The notes: generated by a model not told the origin, from the letters alone. Shown: positions 33,305 to 42,548, counted from the stretch's first letter. The stretch is DNA of 64,000 nucleotides from UBA2040 sp041751955 (GCA_041751955.1 JBGSIB010000074.1:1-64000); one strand, 5' to 3'. Numbers and translations are program-made.

Positions 33305-34432
33305 TTAATGATGAGCTTCTTCAACAGCTGCTCCGATAAACAAGGCAGTTAATAAAGCAAACAAATAAGCTTGCAATATAGCTACCAACAATTCCAACAC
33401 TGATATGAACAAAGCCATGGGAACAGATAATGCTCCCCAGGCTGCACTCTTATTGATGAAGATAATTGAGATCAATGCCAAAACGATAATGTGTCCTGCT
33501 GTGATATTAGCAAACAAACGAATCATTAAGGCGAAAGGTTTTGTGAAAATCCCTACAATTTCAATAGGAATCATGATGATCAATAATGCTTTAGGCACAC
33601 CTGGCATTGCGAAAATGTGTCCCCAATAGTTTTTATTGGCAGAAAACAAAGTCAAAATCAAAGTACAAACTGCCAAGAAAAATGTTACAGAAATATTTCC
33701 AGTTAAGTTAGAACCCAACAAAGGAATAGAACCTAACATGTTGGAAATCCAAATGAAGAAAAACAAAGTCAACAAATAAGGAACGTACTTTCTGTATTTC
33801 GCTTCACCGATATTTTCTTTAGCGATATCATCACGAACGAAAACAACGAAAGGTTCAACGAATTTTGAAAGTCCTTTTGGTGCAACTGCTCCATTCTTTT
33901 TGTAATGCCTTGCAGCGCCAATCATCAATAAACAAACAACTATCAAACTAATGAATAAAGCCACAACATTTCGCGTTACAGAAAAATCCAATGGTTTTGC
34001 ATTTGTTACCTGATCACCTTTAAATTCTAATTCACCACCTTTAAGTTTGTAAATTTTCTCGTTGTACATGGCGTAGCCATCAGCGGCACCCTCACCTACA
34101 ACAAATGCTTTTGGAGAATCTCCTTTAGAATATTTCGTTTCACCGTGGTAAAAAAGAGAAGAAGAAAAAACTTTCAATCCTCCGTCAACCAAAATAATCG
34201 GCAAATAGATAGAAACGCCGTCATGGTGTCCACCCCACAAATGATATTGGTGCGCATCTTTGACGTGCTCCATAATCATTTTACCTACATTAAATTCTTC
34301 GTGTGCTATTTCTTCTTCCGTTGCATTGGTAAGATTATCATGTTTTTCATGTTCATCACCACTTGCGAATCCTTGAAAAGACAAAAGAACCGTAAATACT
34401 GCTATTGCGAAAGATTTCAAGCTAAACTTCAT
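33305..34432 (-). CDS. atpB: ATP synthase a subunit with long N-terminal extension
   Basis: The a subunit forms the proton half-channels. This 375-residue version starts MKFSLKSFAIAVF, with another ATG two codons upstream. It opens with a cleavable-looking signal peptide ending FQGFASG, then about 120 residues rich in His, Glu and Asp (GDEHEKHDN, HVKDAHQYHLWGGHHDG). The canonical helices follow: LTLFFFIWISNMLGSIPLLGSNLTGNI, the essential Arg in FALMIRLFANITAGHIIV, and VAILQAYLFALLTALFIG. Long extracytoplasmic extensions are known in Bacteroidota. It is the first gene of atpBEFHAG. Confidence 0.95.
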   Translation of the reverse strand: MKFSLKSFAIAVFTVLLSFQGFASGDEHEKHDNLTNATEEEIAHEEFNVGKMIMEHVKDAHQYHLWGGHHDGVSIYLPIILVDGGLKVFSSSLFYHGETKYSKGDSPKAFVVGEGAADGYAMYNEKIYKLKGGELEFKGDQVTNAKPLDFSVTRNVVALFISLIVVCLLMIGAARHYKKNGAVAPKGLSKFVEPFVVFVRDDIAKENIGEAKYRKYVPYLLTLFFFIWISNMLGSIPLLGSNLTGNISVTFFLAVCTLILTLFSANKNYWGHIFAMPGVPKALLIIMIPIEIVGIFTKPFALMIRLFANITAGHIIVLALISIIFINKSAAWGALSVPMALFISVLELLVAILQAYLFALLTALFIGAAVEEAHH

Positions 34433-34477
34433 ATCCATTTGGGTAATTTTAGACGTCAATTGCTCCTAATTTTTGCG

Positions 34478-34505
34478 CAAAGGTAGGGAAACTTTCTTGA
34501 AACAA
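34478..34505 (-). promoter_or_regulatory. Predicted promoter of the atp operon
   Basis: On the minus strand TTG (34503-34505), 17 bases, then TACCTTTG (34478-34485) fits the Bacteroidota housekeeping consensus TTG-N17..23-TAnnTTTG. Transcription would start about 40 bases before the atpB ATG. Confidence 0.65.
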
Positions 34506-34561
34506 TGCAAATTTTGAATCAATAAAATTTATGATAAATTGAACTTGAATTAACAAGCTAT

Positions 34562-37189
34562 TTACTCCTCCTTGAAAAAGGGCTCAAATTTGGTTAAAAG
34601 CACGTTTATTTTTGAAATTTCCGCTTTAATTTCAACCATCTTAAGACTATCATTTCCTTCAATTGCCGCGGTTTTTTCTATTTCCAAAACTTCTCGTCTT
34701 TTCGCCAATACATCCACTAAATAATCAAGACTTTGACCCGTGAACATTTTCGTGTAATATCCACCCTCTTCCTGCAAATACTTGTACACTTCCAATGAAC
34801 TTTCAATTTGCTCTTCGCTCATACGGGCGTTAAACATTGTATAGGAATTCATCACATTCAATTGATTGAAAACGCCCAAATCCTTATTCATGAGTATATC
34901 TTTGAAAAATGGGGCTTCCTTTTCTGTTGCATTGTTGCTGTAAATTTGTGCTACGGCCGCCAATATTTTAGACGAACTTTCTGACTCCAGTTTCTTTGCT
35001 GAAGCCATGGCCATATCTGGATCCAATTTACCGAGTTGTTTCAAAGCATTTCCAACAACCAAATAACTTTGATCTTCGTCTATTGACTTTTTCAGCATAT
35101 CAGAAATATCCTGGTTTTCTGAATTTGTTGCCAAATAACTTGCTGCTGCTGCACGGACTCTGGAGTTTGGATCGCTCATCATGATGTTCTTGATGATTTT
35201 AACAGCAATTCCTTTCCTTTCTTCCGACATTTCTTTCGATTTCTGAATGGCCAATTCTCTGATTTTCCAAAAGCTATCGTTCAAGCCATCCAAAATCATT
35301 TGGTCAGAAGAAGAATTTCCTTTGACTACTCCATCTTCAAGAGATTGAGCACGCGATTCATAACGATTTGAATTGTAGAACTGATAGATCAACTGTTCTT
35401 GTGGTTTTGTTTCATTCACCTTGGCTAAAAGCATTTTACTTTCGTCAAAAACAACTGAACGAAGTACTCCGCTGTAGGGTAAAGTGATGTTTTCCTCTTC
35501 TTGATCCACCCAGATTCGGTGTGTTTTTTTACCATTCGCATCGTGAACAGCAACATCGATTGGTAATCGGAACACAGCAAATTTCTCTATATCCTGATTC
35601 TGTTTGATATTCAATGTAACCGTTTGATTTTCTACGTTATTCGTTTGGTTAACGTCCAAGACAGGATGACCTTTGGACTCGTACCATTGTTTGAAAAACC
35701 AATTCAAATCTTCACCCGTCACCTCTTCGAAAGCCAAGCGCAATTGATGGTATTCTGCCGCTTTGAATTTGTTGTCATTCAGATATTTAGAAATAGAGAG
35801 GAAAAAAGCTTCATCCCCGATGTAGTTTCTAAGCATGTGTAAAATTCGACCGCCTTTATTGTAGGAATGCCCATCAAACATTTGTTCCTTATCACCATAA
35901 TGAAACCAAGCCAATTCGTGATACCCACCGACAGCTGCGGATTGATAATAACCATCTTCTTCATTCATCGCTTGATAATCCGCTTCATCGCGTCCAAATC
36001 GATATTCGTCCCACAAGTATTGAGAATAGTTGGCAAAGGATTCATTCAAAGTCAAATTGGACCAAGACTCCGCCGTAACCAAATCTCCAAACCAATGGTG
36101 AAACAGTTCGTGCGCAATTGTGGATTGGTCGTTATCATCCAACAGTTCTCTTTTGTCTTTGTAAACATATTCTCCAAAAACCACCGCACCTGTATTTTCC
36201 ATTGCGCCAGAAACATAATCCCGTACCACTATTTGATGGTATTTATCCCAAGGATATTCTACTTTCAGAAGTTCAGAGAAGTATTTAATCATATTTGGTG
36301 TTTCCCCGAAAATATCTTTGGCATTACCCTCCCACTCTTTTTCTACATAATAATTCACCTCCATTTTACTGCCATCCTTACGGGTATAGAAATCTTTCAC
36401 GACTTTAAATTCCCCAACACCCATCATGAATAAATAAGGCGCATGCGGCAAATCTTGTTTCCAATGGTCGGTTCTGGTTCCATCAGCGTTCTTTTTGGAA
36501 CCCATCATTTTTCCATTGGATAAGGTAGTGTATTGGTCATCCACTGTGATGAAAATTTCTTGGGTAGTTTTTACATTTGGAGCATCAATAGTTGGGAACC
36601 AAACAGAGCTTGCTTCGGTTTCGCCTTGTGTCCAAATTTGCGGCATTTTTTTCGGGTCTTCTCCTTTCGGATTGATGAAGAAGAGACCTTTGTCTGAAGT
36701 AATGGCAGCGCTTCCTTCCGTTTTTCTCTCATCGGGTTTAGAAACGTAGTCGATTCTTACAGTGTATTTTTCTGTCCTTGTATACGTTTTGCCTAGTTTT
36801 ATTCTTAAAACGTCATTTTCGTAGGTATAGGTCAAATCCGTTCCAGCCAGCTGCACTTTCAATATGTCCATGCCTTTTGCGTCAAGAATCAATGAATCCG
36901 ATGGATAAAAATGCGGTTTGGCGGTGATATGGGCAACACCATTCATTTTAGATTGTCTCCAGTCGAAGTTCACCTCCAATTTGGTATGTATCAAATCGGT
37001 AAAAACTGTTTCAGACGCTCGATACGTATTGGATTTTAGATTATTGGAAATTTCTTCCAATTCATTCGATTCAATTACGATCGTGTCCATTTCCACGGCA
37101 ACGGAATCTGAAGGATTTTCGCCACCGCTTCGCAAAGCGCAAGAAATCAGAATAAAGGATAAAAAGAAAATAGAAGAAAACTTATACAT
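34562..37189 (-). CDS. M1 family aminopeptidase lipoprotein
   Basis: This is an 875-residue zinc aminopeptidase. The start MYKFSSIFFLSFILISC gives a proper lipoprotein signal (Cys17); a longer frame would bury it. The N-terminal beta domain is followed by the substrate motif GAMENTGAVVF, zinc motif HELFHHW with the distal Glu in NESFANY, and a C-terminal HEAT-like helical region (about 600-875, with SDPNSRVRAAAASYLATN). Such enzymes trim N-terminal residues from peptides in the periplasm or at the cell surface. It is divergent from the biotin carrier gene. Length is normal for the larger M1 lipoproteins of this phylum. Confidence 0.95.
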   Translation of the reverse strand: MYKFSSIFFLSFILISCALRSGGENPSDSVAVEMDTIVIESNELEEISNNLKSNTYRASETVFTDLIHTKLEVNFDWRQSKMNGVAHITAKPHFYPSDSLILDAKGMDILKVQLAGTDLTYTYENDVLRIKLGKTYTRTEKYTVRIDYVSKPDERKTEGSAAITSDKGLFFINPKGEDPKKMPQIWTQGETEASSVWFPTIDAPNVKTTQEIFITVDDQYTTLSNGKMMGSKKNADGTRTDHWKQDLPHAPYLFMMGVGEFKVVKDFYTRKDGSKMEVNYYVEKEWEGNAKDIFGETPNMIKYFSELLKVEYPWDKYHQIVVRDYVSGAMENTGAVVFGEYVYKDKRELLDDNDQSTIAHELFHHWFGDLVTAESWSNLTLNESFANYSQYLWDEYRFGRDEADYQAMNEEDGYYQSAAVGGYHELAWFHYGDKEQMFDGHSYNKGGRILHMLRNYIGDEAFFLSISKYLNDNKFKAAEYHQLRLAFEEVTGEDLNWFFKQWYESKGHPVLDVNQTNNVENQTVTLNIKQNQDIEKFAVFRLPIDVAVHDANGKKTHRIWVDQEEENITLPYSGVLRSVVFDESKMLLAKVNETKPQEQLIYQFYNSNRYESRAQSLEDGVVKGNSSSDQMILDGLNDSFWKIRELAIQKSKEMSEERKGIAVKIIKNIMMSDPNSRVRAAAASYLATNSENQDISDMLKKSIDEDQSYLVVGNALKQLGKLDPDMAMASAKKLESESSSKILAAVAQIYSNNATEKEAPFFKDILMNKDLGVFNQLNVMNSYTMFNARMSEEQIESSLEVYKYLQEEGGYYTKMFTGQSLDYLVDVLAKRREVLEIEKTAAIEGNDSLKMVEIKAEISKINVLLTKFEPFFKEE

Positions 37190-37296
37190 ATTTGTCGCAA
37201 TTAGAGCTACAAAACTCATTAAAATTTTTGGTCGGCGCAACGTAAAAGCAACAAGATTGTACATTTCTTTTAATTTTGCGTTAAAGCTTTAAAAAC

Positions 37297-37764
37297 ATGG
37301 CAACGAGAAATTGGTTATTTGACGGAAAAGAGATTACAGCAAGTGGCGGCGCAAATTTGACTTGGGAAGACTCCAAATACTTTACCTTGGAGTACAAAGG
37401 TCTTGTTTTTAATGGCGAAATTTTAAACGAGAAAATAGAAGACAATCTTCTTGAAATTAAAATTAATCACCGTGTCTTTGTCGTTAAGAAAAAAGGCCCT
37501 TTAGATGAATTAATCGCCTCTTTGGGTATGGATGTTCCCAAAGTGAAAAAGCTGAAAGAATTAACTGCTCCTATGCCGGGACGAATCGTAAGTCTAGCGG
37601 TAAAAGTTGGTCAATCACTAGAAGTAGGCGACGAAATATTATCCTTGGAAGCTATGAAAATGGAAAATGTTTTGAAAGCAGAGGGAGTTGGTGTAGTAAA
37701 AGCTATATATGTTGATAGTCAACAAGTTGTTGATAAAGGGATGGTGATGATTGAGTTTGAATAG
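37297..37764 (+). CDS. Biotin carboxyl carrier protein
   Basis: This 155-residue biotinyl-domain protein has an N-terminal strand-rich part of about 85 residues, the linker LTAPMPGRIVSLAVKVGQ and the biotin attachment motif EAMKMEN with Lys121. It carries CO2 between biotin carboxylase and a carboxyltransferase. The N-terminal part resembles the carriers of Bacteroidota acyl-CoA carboxylases (propionyl-CoA type) more than E. coli AccB; the substrate is an inference. No carboxylase subunit is adjacent. A -7-like TAATTTTG lies at 37271-37278, with no clear -33. Confidence 0.9.
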   Translation: MATRNWLFDGKEITASGGANLTWEDSKYFTLEYKGLVFNGEILNEKIEDNLLEIKINHRVFVVKKKGPLDELIASLGMDVPKVKKLKELTAPMPGRIVSLAVKVGQSLEVGDEILSLEAMKMENVLKAEGVGVVKAIYVDSQQVVDKGMVMIEFE

Positions 37765-37767
37765 GAA

Positions 37768-37831
37768 GTTGACTTCGACTACGCTCAGTCAACACGACTA
37801 CGCCCTGCCTGCGTGCCTTTAGCAGGCAAGT
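37768..37831. repeat. Palindromic intergenic repeat
   Basis: TTGACTTCGACTACGCTCAGTCAA has complementary ends (TTGACT/AGTCAA) and is followed by CCTGCCTGC...GCAGGCAAG, a second hairpin. The TTCGACTACGCTCAGT core recurs in reverse at 29371-29390. It directly follows the biotin carrier stop and may serve as its transcription end. Confidence 0.6.
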
Positions 37832-37891
37832 CAGTCATTCTCTCGAGTAAGTCAATTGAATCAAAAAAAGGAAAAGGAACTTTTTATTTCT

Positions 37892-38086
37892 TTACACTTG
37901 AACTCTTTCAAAAGCCCGAGAAATAATCTGTGGATAAGTGGCTCCGAATTCAACGATACACCACATTTTAAACCTTTTCAATTCTTCGGTATCAGAAATC
38001 CAATTGAGTGCTTTATTCAGTTCTTTTTGAAAAAGGATTCTATCGAAACTCACGCTGGACAAAATCTTTTTAGTCATTTCTAACAT
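37892..38086 (-). CDS. Small conserved hypothetical protein
   Basis: This 64-residue soluble protein reads MLEMTKKILSSVSFDRILFQ, later WCIVEFGATYPQII. Two helices with several aromatic residues are likely. I recall similar 60-70 residue proteins (K-L-WxxxxE...WC...FG..Y..II) in Flavobacteriia, but no function is known. It stands alone between two hairpin regions, so it probably has its own promoter. Confidence 0.6.
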   Translation of the reverse strand: MLEMTKKILSSVSFDRILFQKELNKALNWISDTEELKRFKMWCIVEFGATYPQIISRAFERVQV

Positions 38087-38202
38087 AGGTTTTCATTTTA
38101 AGGTCTTACGTTAAAGATAACGAAATGTTTACAGTGCTATTTTATAAAAAGCGTTAAAGTTTTCAACTGGTTAATTATCAGCATCTTGAAAACTTGTTGA
38201 AA

Positions 38203-38234
38203 AGAAAAAACCCCTTTGAATGTGTCAAAGGGGC
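38203..38234 (-). terminator. Terminator after the Omp28-like gene
   Basis: On the minus strand CCCCTTTGA-CACAT-TCAAAGGGG is a perfect 9-bp stem followed by TTTTTTCTTT. It ends the TlpA-DUF6029-Omp28 operon about 22 bases after the stop codon. Confidence 0.9.
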
Positions 38235-38256
38235 TAAGGACGTCAAATAGTTTTTT

Positions 38257-39183
38257 TTATAAAAACTTCTTCTTAATAACCTGATAAATCTCCTTGGTTT
38301 GCATATCCATTGCATAAATCAGCAAATGGCAATTCTCTGCATCGTATACAGAAGGTATTTGATACGAGTAATTGAAGTAATATTTTCCATTAGCGTCAAG
38401 GTTGGCATCACTAATTGTTTGACCATTCATGTTTCCATTGATGTGTGTTTTTAATAAATCTCGATGTACATAAACGTAGTCAGTAGAATTGTCAGCCAAT
38501 TTCTGAGGTTTTACAATAGAATCTTCCAAAAAGGCAACTACTAGTCTCAATTCATTCGTAATCGCCTGTAATTTATCTACTTCGATGTGAATGTAGGCAC
38601 CATTTGTTGATGGAAAATAATTAACTACAGCTTGCAAATTCACTTTTAAATCGTTCGTGGAAATAATGTTATCAGCTATATTAGTCCATTGTGAAGCTCC
38701 AAACGAAACTTGATTGGATGCATTCTGAACACGGCTAACATTACCAGCAGGGTTTCCAAAAAATCCATTTCCTGGCAAATTGCCAAAATAACCACCAATT
38801 TCTAGGTTGACAGTATTCGTAAAGTCATATTCGAAATCTGGACTAGAAGTCGATTGAAAACTACTTGGTGTAACAATTCCTGTTGGATCACTATGCACTG
38901 TAGAGACAAAAACTCTCTCTGGATGTGCTATTTCAATAGCGTGCGCAACATCAGCCGCCGCAGGACAGAAAATACATTTGTGACCTGTAAAATCCTCAAT
39001 CATGACATTTCGCAAGGTGTTGGCGTTATCTGTAAACGTTGGATAAACATAATCGTTAAAATTTCCTGGATACAAAGCAGGGTCCAAATCATTGGAGATA
39101 ATAGGAGGATAAGCATTTGTCACCTTATCACAGGCGGCCAAAACTAAAGCAAGTCCTAGAGAAAATATTAGAATCTTTTTCAT
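38257..39183 (-). CDS. Omp28-like lipoprotein with thioredoxin-type CxxC
   Basis: This 308-residue predicted lipoprotein has a signal peptide ending in LAAC (Cys18). A thioredoxin-like module opens with RNVMIEDFTGHKCIFCPAAADVAHAI, with the CxxC pair at Cys70 and Cys73. A strand-rich C-terminal domain contains NLQAVVNYFPSTNGAYIHIEVD and ends YQVIKKKFL. Omp28-related proteins are outer-membrane-associated; their partners are unknown. It is the last gene of the TlpA-like, DUF6029, Omp28 operon, four bases after DUF6029, so a disulfide exchange role at the outer membrane is plausible. Confidence 0.88.
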   Translation of the reverse strand: MKKILIFSLGLALVLAACDKVTNAYPPIISNDLDPALYPGNFNDYVYPTFTDNANTLRNVMIEDFTGHKCIFCPAAADVAHAIEIAHPERVFVSTVHSDPTGIVTPSSFQSTSSPDFEYDFTNTVNLEIGGYFGNLPGNGFFGNPAGNVSRVQNASNQVSFGASQWTNIADNIISTNDLKVNLQAVVNYFPSTNGAYIHIEVDKLQAITNELRLVVAFLEDSIVKPQKLADNSTDYVYVHRDLLKTHINGNMNGQTISDANLDANGKYYFNYSYQIPSVYDAENCHLLIYAMDMQTKEIYQVIKKKFL

Positions 39184-39187
39184 GATC

Positions 39188-40849
39188 TTAAAAACTTTGA
39201 GTGAAACTAAGTGTTAAACCATTCGATGCAGGTACAAATCGACAAACTCCTCCTACACAAAACAATCCAGCACGTTGACGTCCGTAGGAAAGAGTTATTC
39301 TTGTCGCCTCACGGACATATCCAAAAGTCCCAATAAGGTAATGCAAGCGCAAGTCTGGATTAGGGTTCCCGAAATTATATTGGTCCATTACACCGAAAAA
39401 TAAATTAGGTGCTAAGGTATATTCTATTACCGCGGTCGCCCAATCTCCTTTGTCTTTTTTGGTAAACAAAGCCTGAAATTCTGTTCTTAATGAATGCTTT
39501 TTATTGATTTTATAACCGAATTCCGCAACGAAAATATTGGTATGAATTATTCCCTTTGCATCATTGGTAATTTTAGCTACATCATTGTTTACGCTAATGT
39601 TGTAATAGTTCAAAATCATGTTGAACTTTGGACTAAACTTTCGTGTAATACTTATATTAAAGTCTTGCCAGTATAAACTATCTGAGGAGTCGAAAGGATT
39701 GCCAAGATAGGTAAAACGTGAAGAATCTGTTGGACTAAAACCAGATGTATGTTGCATAGGTCGGAGTGCGACAGAATAATTTGCGTTGATTGATGTTCCG
39801 TATTTCCCACCCAATTTACTTCCTTTTTTCAAAGAATAAAGTACTTCAGTTTGGTAAGCAATTTCACCCAATGGCTGTGTTGCATAAGGATATAATGAAG
39901 CGACTAAATTATAGGTATGCGTTTTATTTAATGAGGGTAGATAGTTGATGAAAACATCCTGCAATTGTTTGGTTCTATCGGCACGAAAACTCATATTATC
40001 AACAGATTTTGCCGAGAACAATATCCCCAATCCTTTTTGAGAAAAACCAACGTTAGCCACAGCGGCATGACCTGTGTTATATATGTACCCGTTGTCTACC
40101 GAGGGATCATTGCACTTGTGGATATATTCAGCATCCATATAAAACTTGCCATATCTCAGCTTTAACCGACCACCATATGCCGCTACATTTTCAGGTAGAA
40201 TATACGTTTCGTTATCATCCAGTTGGTATTTTGAAACAAAAGATCCGGCAACAGAAACATCCAATTTATATTTTTCCATGAATTTGAACGTTTCATTCAA
40301 ATGAAGTTCACCATCAATTCCGCGTGTTATTCCATCAGCTTTAACAACAGTTCCGTTCAAGAATTGATATCGATTTCTGCCATAAACACCTTTGATTTTT
40401 AAGCCTTTTGTAGGACGCAAAATAATGCGTGCTCCGTCCATTTGAGTGTCATATCCTAAGGCTCTATCCTCATATGCACGAAATGAAAGACCGGCTCCAA
40501 ACTGTTCATAAAAATTTCCAACAGTGACATCTACGTAGTCATTCTCATAACCAACATAACGCATACCTATGCCTGTTCCATCAAAATTGTTGGGATATCC
40601 TTGGATTCTAGGAAGATAAGACTCTAAACGAACCCCTGCTTTAAAACCACCTTGCCGATAGAAAACGTTGATATATGAATTCAAAAGTCCTACCGAAGCA
40701 GGACGATTGGCACCAATTAAGGTATCTTCATTCAAATACTGAAACGTTGTCTCCATATTCCCAGTAATGGTTGGAGCGTTTGATGTTTGATTTTGAGTCC
40801 ATGCTAGTGGCGACACAAACAAGGATAGAACCGCTAATTTTTTAATCAT
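39188..40849 (-). CDS. DUF6029 family outer-membrane protein
   Basis: This 553-residue exported protein has a signal peptide (MIKKLAVLSLFVSPLAWTQ). The body is a long run of amphipathic strands with aromatic girdle residues (GFKAGVRLESYLP, YVDVTVGNFYEQFGAGLSFRAYEDRALGYD, GVYGRNRYQF) and ends in a phenylalanine (LTLSFTQSF), as outer-membrane beta-barrels do. The N-terminal pattern GxGLxxRxYEDRxLGYDTxxxG matches DUF6029. It sits between a TlpA-like thioredoxin and an Omp28-like lipoprotein. I infer a barrel that works with these two redox proteins; the cargo is unknown. Confidence 0.85.
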   Translation of the reverse strand: MIKKLAVLSLFVSPLAWTQNQTSNAPTITGNMETTFQYLNEDTLIGANRPASVGLLNSYINVFYRQGGFKAGVRLESYLPRIQGYPNNFDGTGIGMRYVGYENDYVDVTVGNFYEQFGAGLSFRAYEDRALGYDTQMDGARIILRPTKGLKIKGVYGRNRYQFLNGTVVKADGITRGIDGELHLNETFKFMEKYKLDVSVAGSFVSKYQLDDNETYILPENVAAYGGRLKLRYGKFYMDAEYIHKCNDPSVDNGYIYNTGHAAVANVGFSQKGLGILFSAKSVDNMSFRADRTKQLQDVFINYLPSLNKTHTYNLVASLYPYATQPLGEIAYQTEVLYSLKKGSKLGGKYGTSINANYSVALRPMQHTSGFSPTDSSRFTYLGNPFDSSDSLYWQDFNISITRKFSPKFNMILNYYNISVNNDVAKITNDAKGIIHTNIFVAEFGYKINKKHSLRTEFQALFTKKDKGDWATAVIEYTLAPNLFFGVMDQYNFGNPNPDLRLHYLIGTFGYVREATRITLSYGRQRAGLFCVGGVCRFVPASNGLTLSFTQSF

Positions 40850-40878
40850 ACGTTAAATTAGGCAAATACAGTTAATTA

Positions 40879-41400
40879 TTATTTTCCGACCAGTTTCAAG
40901 ATTTCGGCGTACAATGTTTCTTCATCACCAGGTGCGTAATTGTTGTGCGAATAAACAATCTCGCCATTTGTATTGATTAGAAATGTATGCGGAACGTTAT
41001 TTACACCCATAGCTCTCTTAAAATCGCCATTCGGATCCATCAATACCAAATATTCCCATCCTTTTCCGTTCACATAAACAGGTACTGAATTTTTAGTTTT
41101 TTCATCATCAATGGAAACCGCAACTAAATTTACGCCTGTTTCTTCTTGCCAATCTACATAAATATCGTTGATGGTATTCAATTCTCTTTTACACGGCGAA
41201 CACCAAGTTGCCCAAAAGCTAATGACAATTGGTCCATCGAAACCCATATCAGCCGTGTTCACAGCGTTCCCTTCCATATCCACCAATTGAACGGCAGGTA
41301 ATTTCTTACCTGTTTCTGAACTGTGTGCTTCATCTTGCGAAAATAACGTCATTCCGAAAGTAGAAACCAATGCTAATGCTAGTACAACTAGTTTTTTCAT
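40879..41400 (-). CDS. TlpA-like exported thioredoxin
   Basis: This 173-residue protein has a signal peptide ending near TLFSQ. It has a thioredoxin fold with active site WCSPC in FWATWCSPCKRE, the cis-Pro in NNVPHTFLIN and the typical ISFWATW strand. TlpA/ResA-like proteins reduce disulfides outside the cytoplasm, often for cytochrome c or outer-membrane protein maturation. It is the first gene of a three-gene operon with DUF6029 and Omp28-like genes, 29 bases apart. It could keep the CxxC of the Omp28-like lipoprotein reduced; this is an inference. Confidence 0.92.
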   Translation of the reverse strand: MKKLVVLALALVSTFGMTLFSQDEAHSSETGKKLPAVQLVDMEGNAVNTADMGFDGPIVISFWATWCSPCKRELNTINDIYVDWQEETGVNLVAVSIDDEKTKNSVPVYVNGKGWEYLVLMDPNGDFKRAMGVNNVPHTFLINTNGEIVYSHNNYAPGDEETLYAEILKLVGK

Positions 41401-41636
41401 GTTTATTTGTTTTAAAGTTTGGCGAGTTAAAATTCAAATACCTTGCCGAAATTCAAAAGTAAGCTTTTTTCCATACCGAAAACCCGCCCAATTCGACAAA
41501 CTCTTGTACTCCTAATTTAGTGTTTTTGGCAAATCAAAGGCCATAACTATTTGTTTTACATTTGTTTACGTACGTATCGATACTTCAAAGGTTTATTTTT
41601 CAAATAAATGAACTTTCTGGCAATATTCTTGTACTG

Positions 41637-41667
41637 TTGTTTTAAGAATTATTTTTTTCTATCTTTG
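41637..41667 (+). promoter_or_regulatory. Predicted promoter of the T9SS gene at 41723
   Basis: TTG (41637-41639), 20 bases, then TATCTTTG (41660-41667) matches the Bacteroidota consensus exactly. The start codon follows 55 bases after the -7 element. The 41401-41722 gap has no gene; it holds this promoter and, towards the TlpA gene, a -7-like TACTTTTG (minus) at 41454-41461. Confidence 0.72.
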
Positions 41668-41722
41668 GTTGTTCAGGGAACTGAAGAACAGACTGAAAAG
41701 AATCTGTTTAAAAATAAACATT

Positions 41723-42454
41723 ATGAAAAAAACATTACTTACTATTGGTCTCATCACCTTAACGGGCTTATTTTCTTTTGGTCAAAATGTTGAGATTGCA
41801 CTGCACGGAACTAGTCCAGACATTTCAGGAAGCGTTCACAATGAAGTTGCTTCAAGCGAAGCTTCTGTTTACGTTAAATTTGATGTCAAAAACACAGGGT
41901 CTACAACAGAAGATTTTATAATCACAAGAATTGTTTTGAATCAACCAGCAGGTTGGAGTAATTACTTTTGCTGGGGACATTCTACAGACGCAACCGGTGG
42001 CACTTGCTACCCACCGTCTGCTTTACCAACCTACATTTCAGGTAATGCTATAACTATGGCTCCGAATGAACTTGGAACATTACAGTGCTATGCGACTCCA
42101 GGACCGACAGGAACACCAGGAACATATCGTTACTATATAGGAACAGTTTCCAGTCCTAAAATGGATTCAATTGATTATAACTTAGCTTCGGTACTTAGTT
42201 TGAAAGAGGCCAAAAAAGACATTTCTTTGTCTGTTTCTCCAAATCCGGCAAGCGAAAATGTTTCAATTAAAGTAAGCAACTTTGAAAAAGGTTCACTAAA
42301 AATAGTAGACGTTCTTGGCAATGTTGTAATGAATGAAAATTACACTGGTTCAAAAATCATCAATGTCGAAGATTTTAAAAACGGTGTTTACTTCATCATC
42401 ATTTCTGGTGAAGGAATGAATACAATCAATAGAAAGTTAGTCGTTAGACATTAA
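41723..42454 (+). CDS. Secreted protein with type A T9SS sorting domain
   Basis: This 243-residue exported protein starts at MKKTLLTIGLITLTGLFSFG, a clean signal peptide; a longer frame upstream would spoil it. The mature part is a single Ig-like domain (EASVYVKFDVKNTGSTTEDFIITRIVLNQP) with cysteines in YFCWGH, GGTCYPP and LQCYATPG. A type A sorting domain follows (VSPNPASENVSIKV to NGVYFIIISGEGMNTINRKLVVRH). It should be carried across the outer membrane by the T9SS and attached to the surface. The substrate or partner is unknown. It stands alone with its own promoter and terminator. Confidence 0.88.
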   Translation: MKKTLLTIGLITLTGLFSFGQNVEIALHGTSPDISGSVHNEVASSEASVYVKFDVKNTGSTTEDFIITRIVLNQPAGWSNYFCWGHSTDATGGTCYPPSALPTYISGNAITMAPNELGTLQCYATPGPTGTPGTYRYYIGTVSSPKMDSIDYNLASVLSLKEAKKDISLSVSPNPASENVSIKVSNFEKGSLKIVDVLGNVVMNENYTGSKIINVEDFKNGVYFIIISGEGMNTINRKLVVRH

Positions 42455-42478
42455 GCTCTAACTCTGATAAAAAATATT

Positions 42479-42508
42479 GAGCCTTCAGCAATGGAGGCTC
42501 TTTTTTTG
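42479..42508 (+). terminator. Terminator after the T9SS gene
   Basis: GAGCCTTC...GGAGGCTC forms a stem around AGCAAT and is followed by seven T. It lies 25 bases after the stop codon at 42454. Confidence 0.85.
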
Positions 42509-42548
42509 TGTCAGCTCGAGCCTTTTTTGTACATTCGTATCGAACGAA

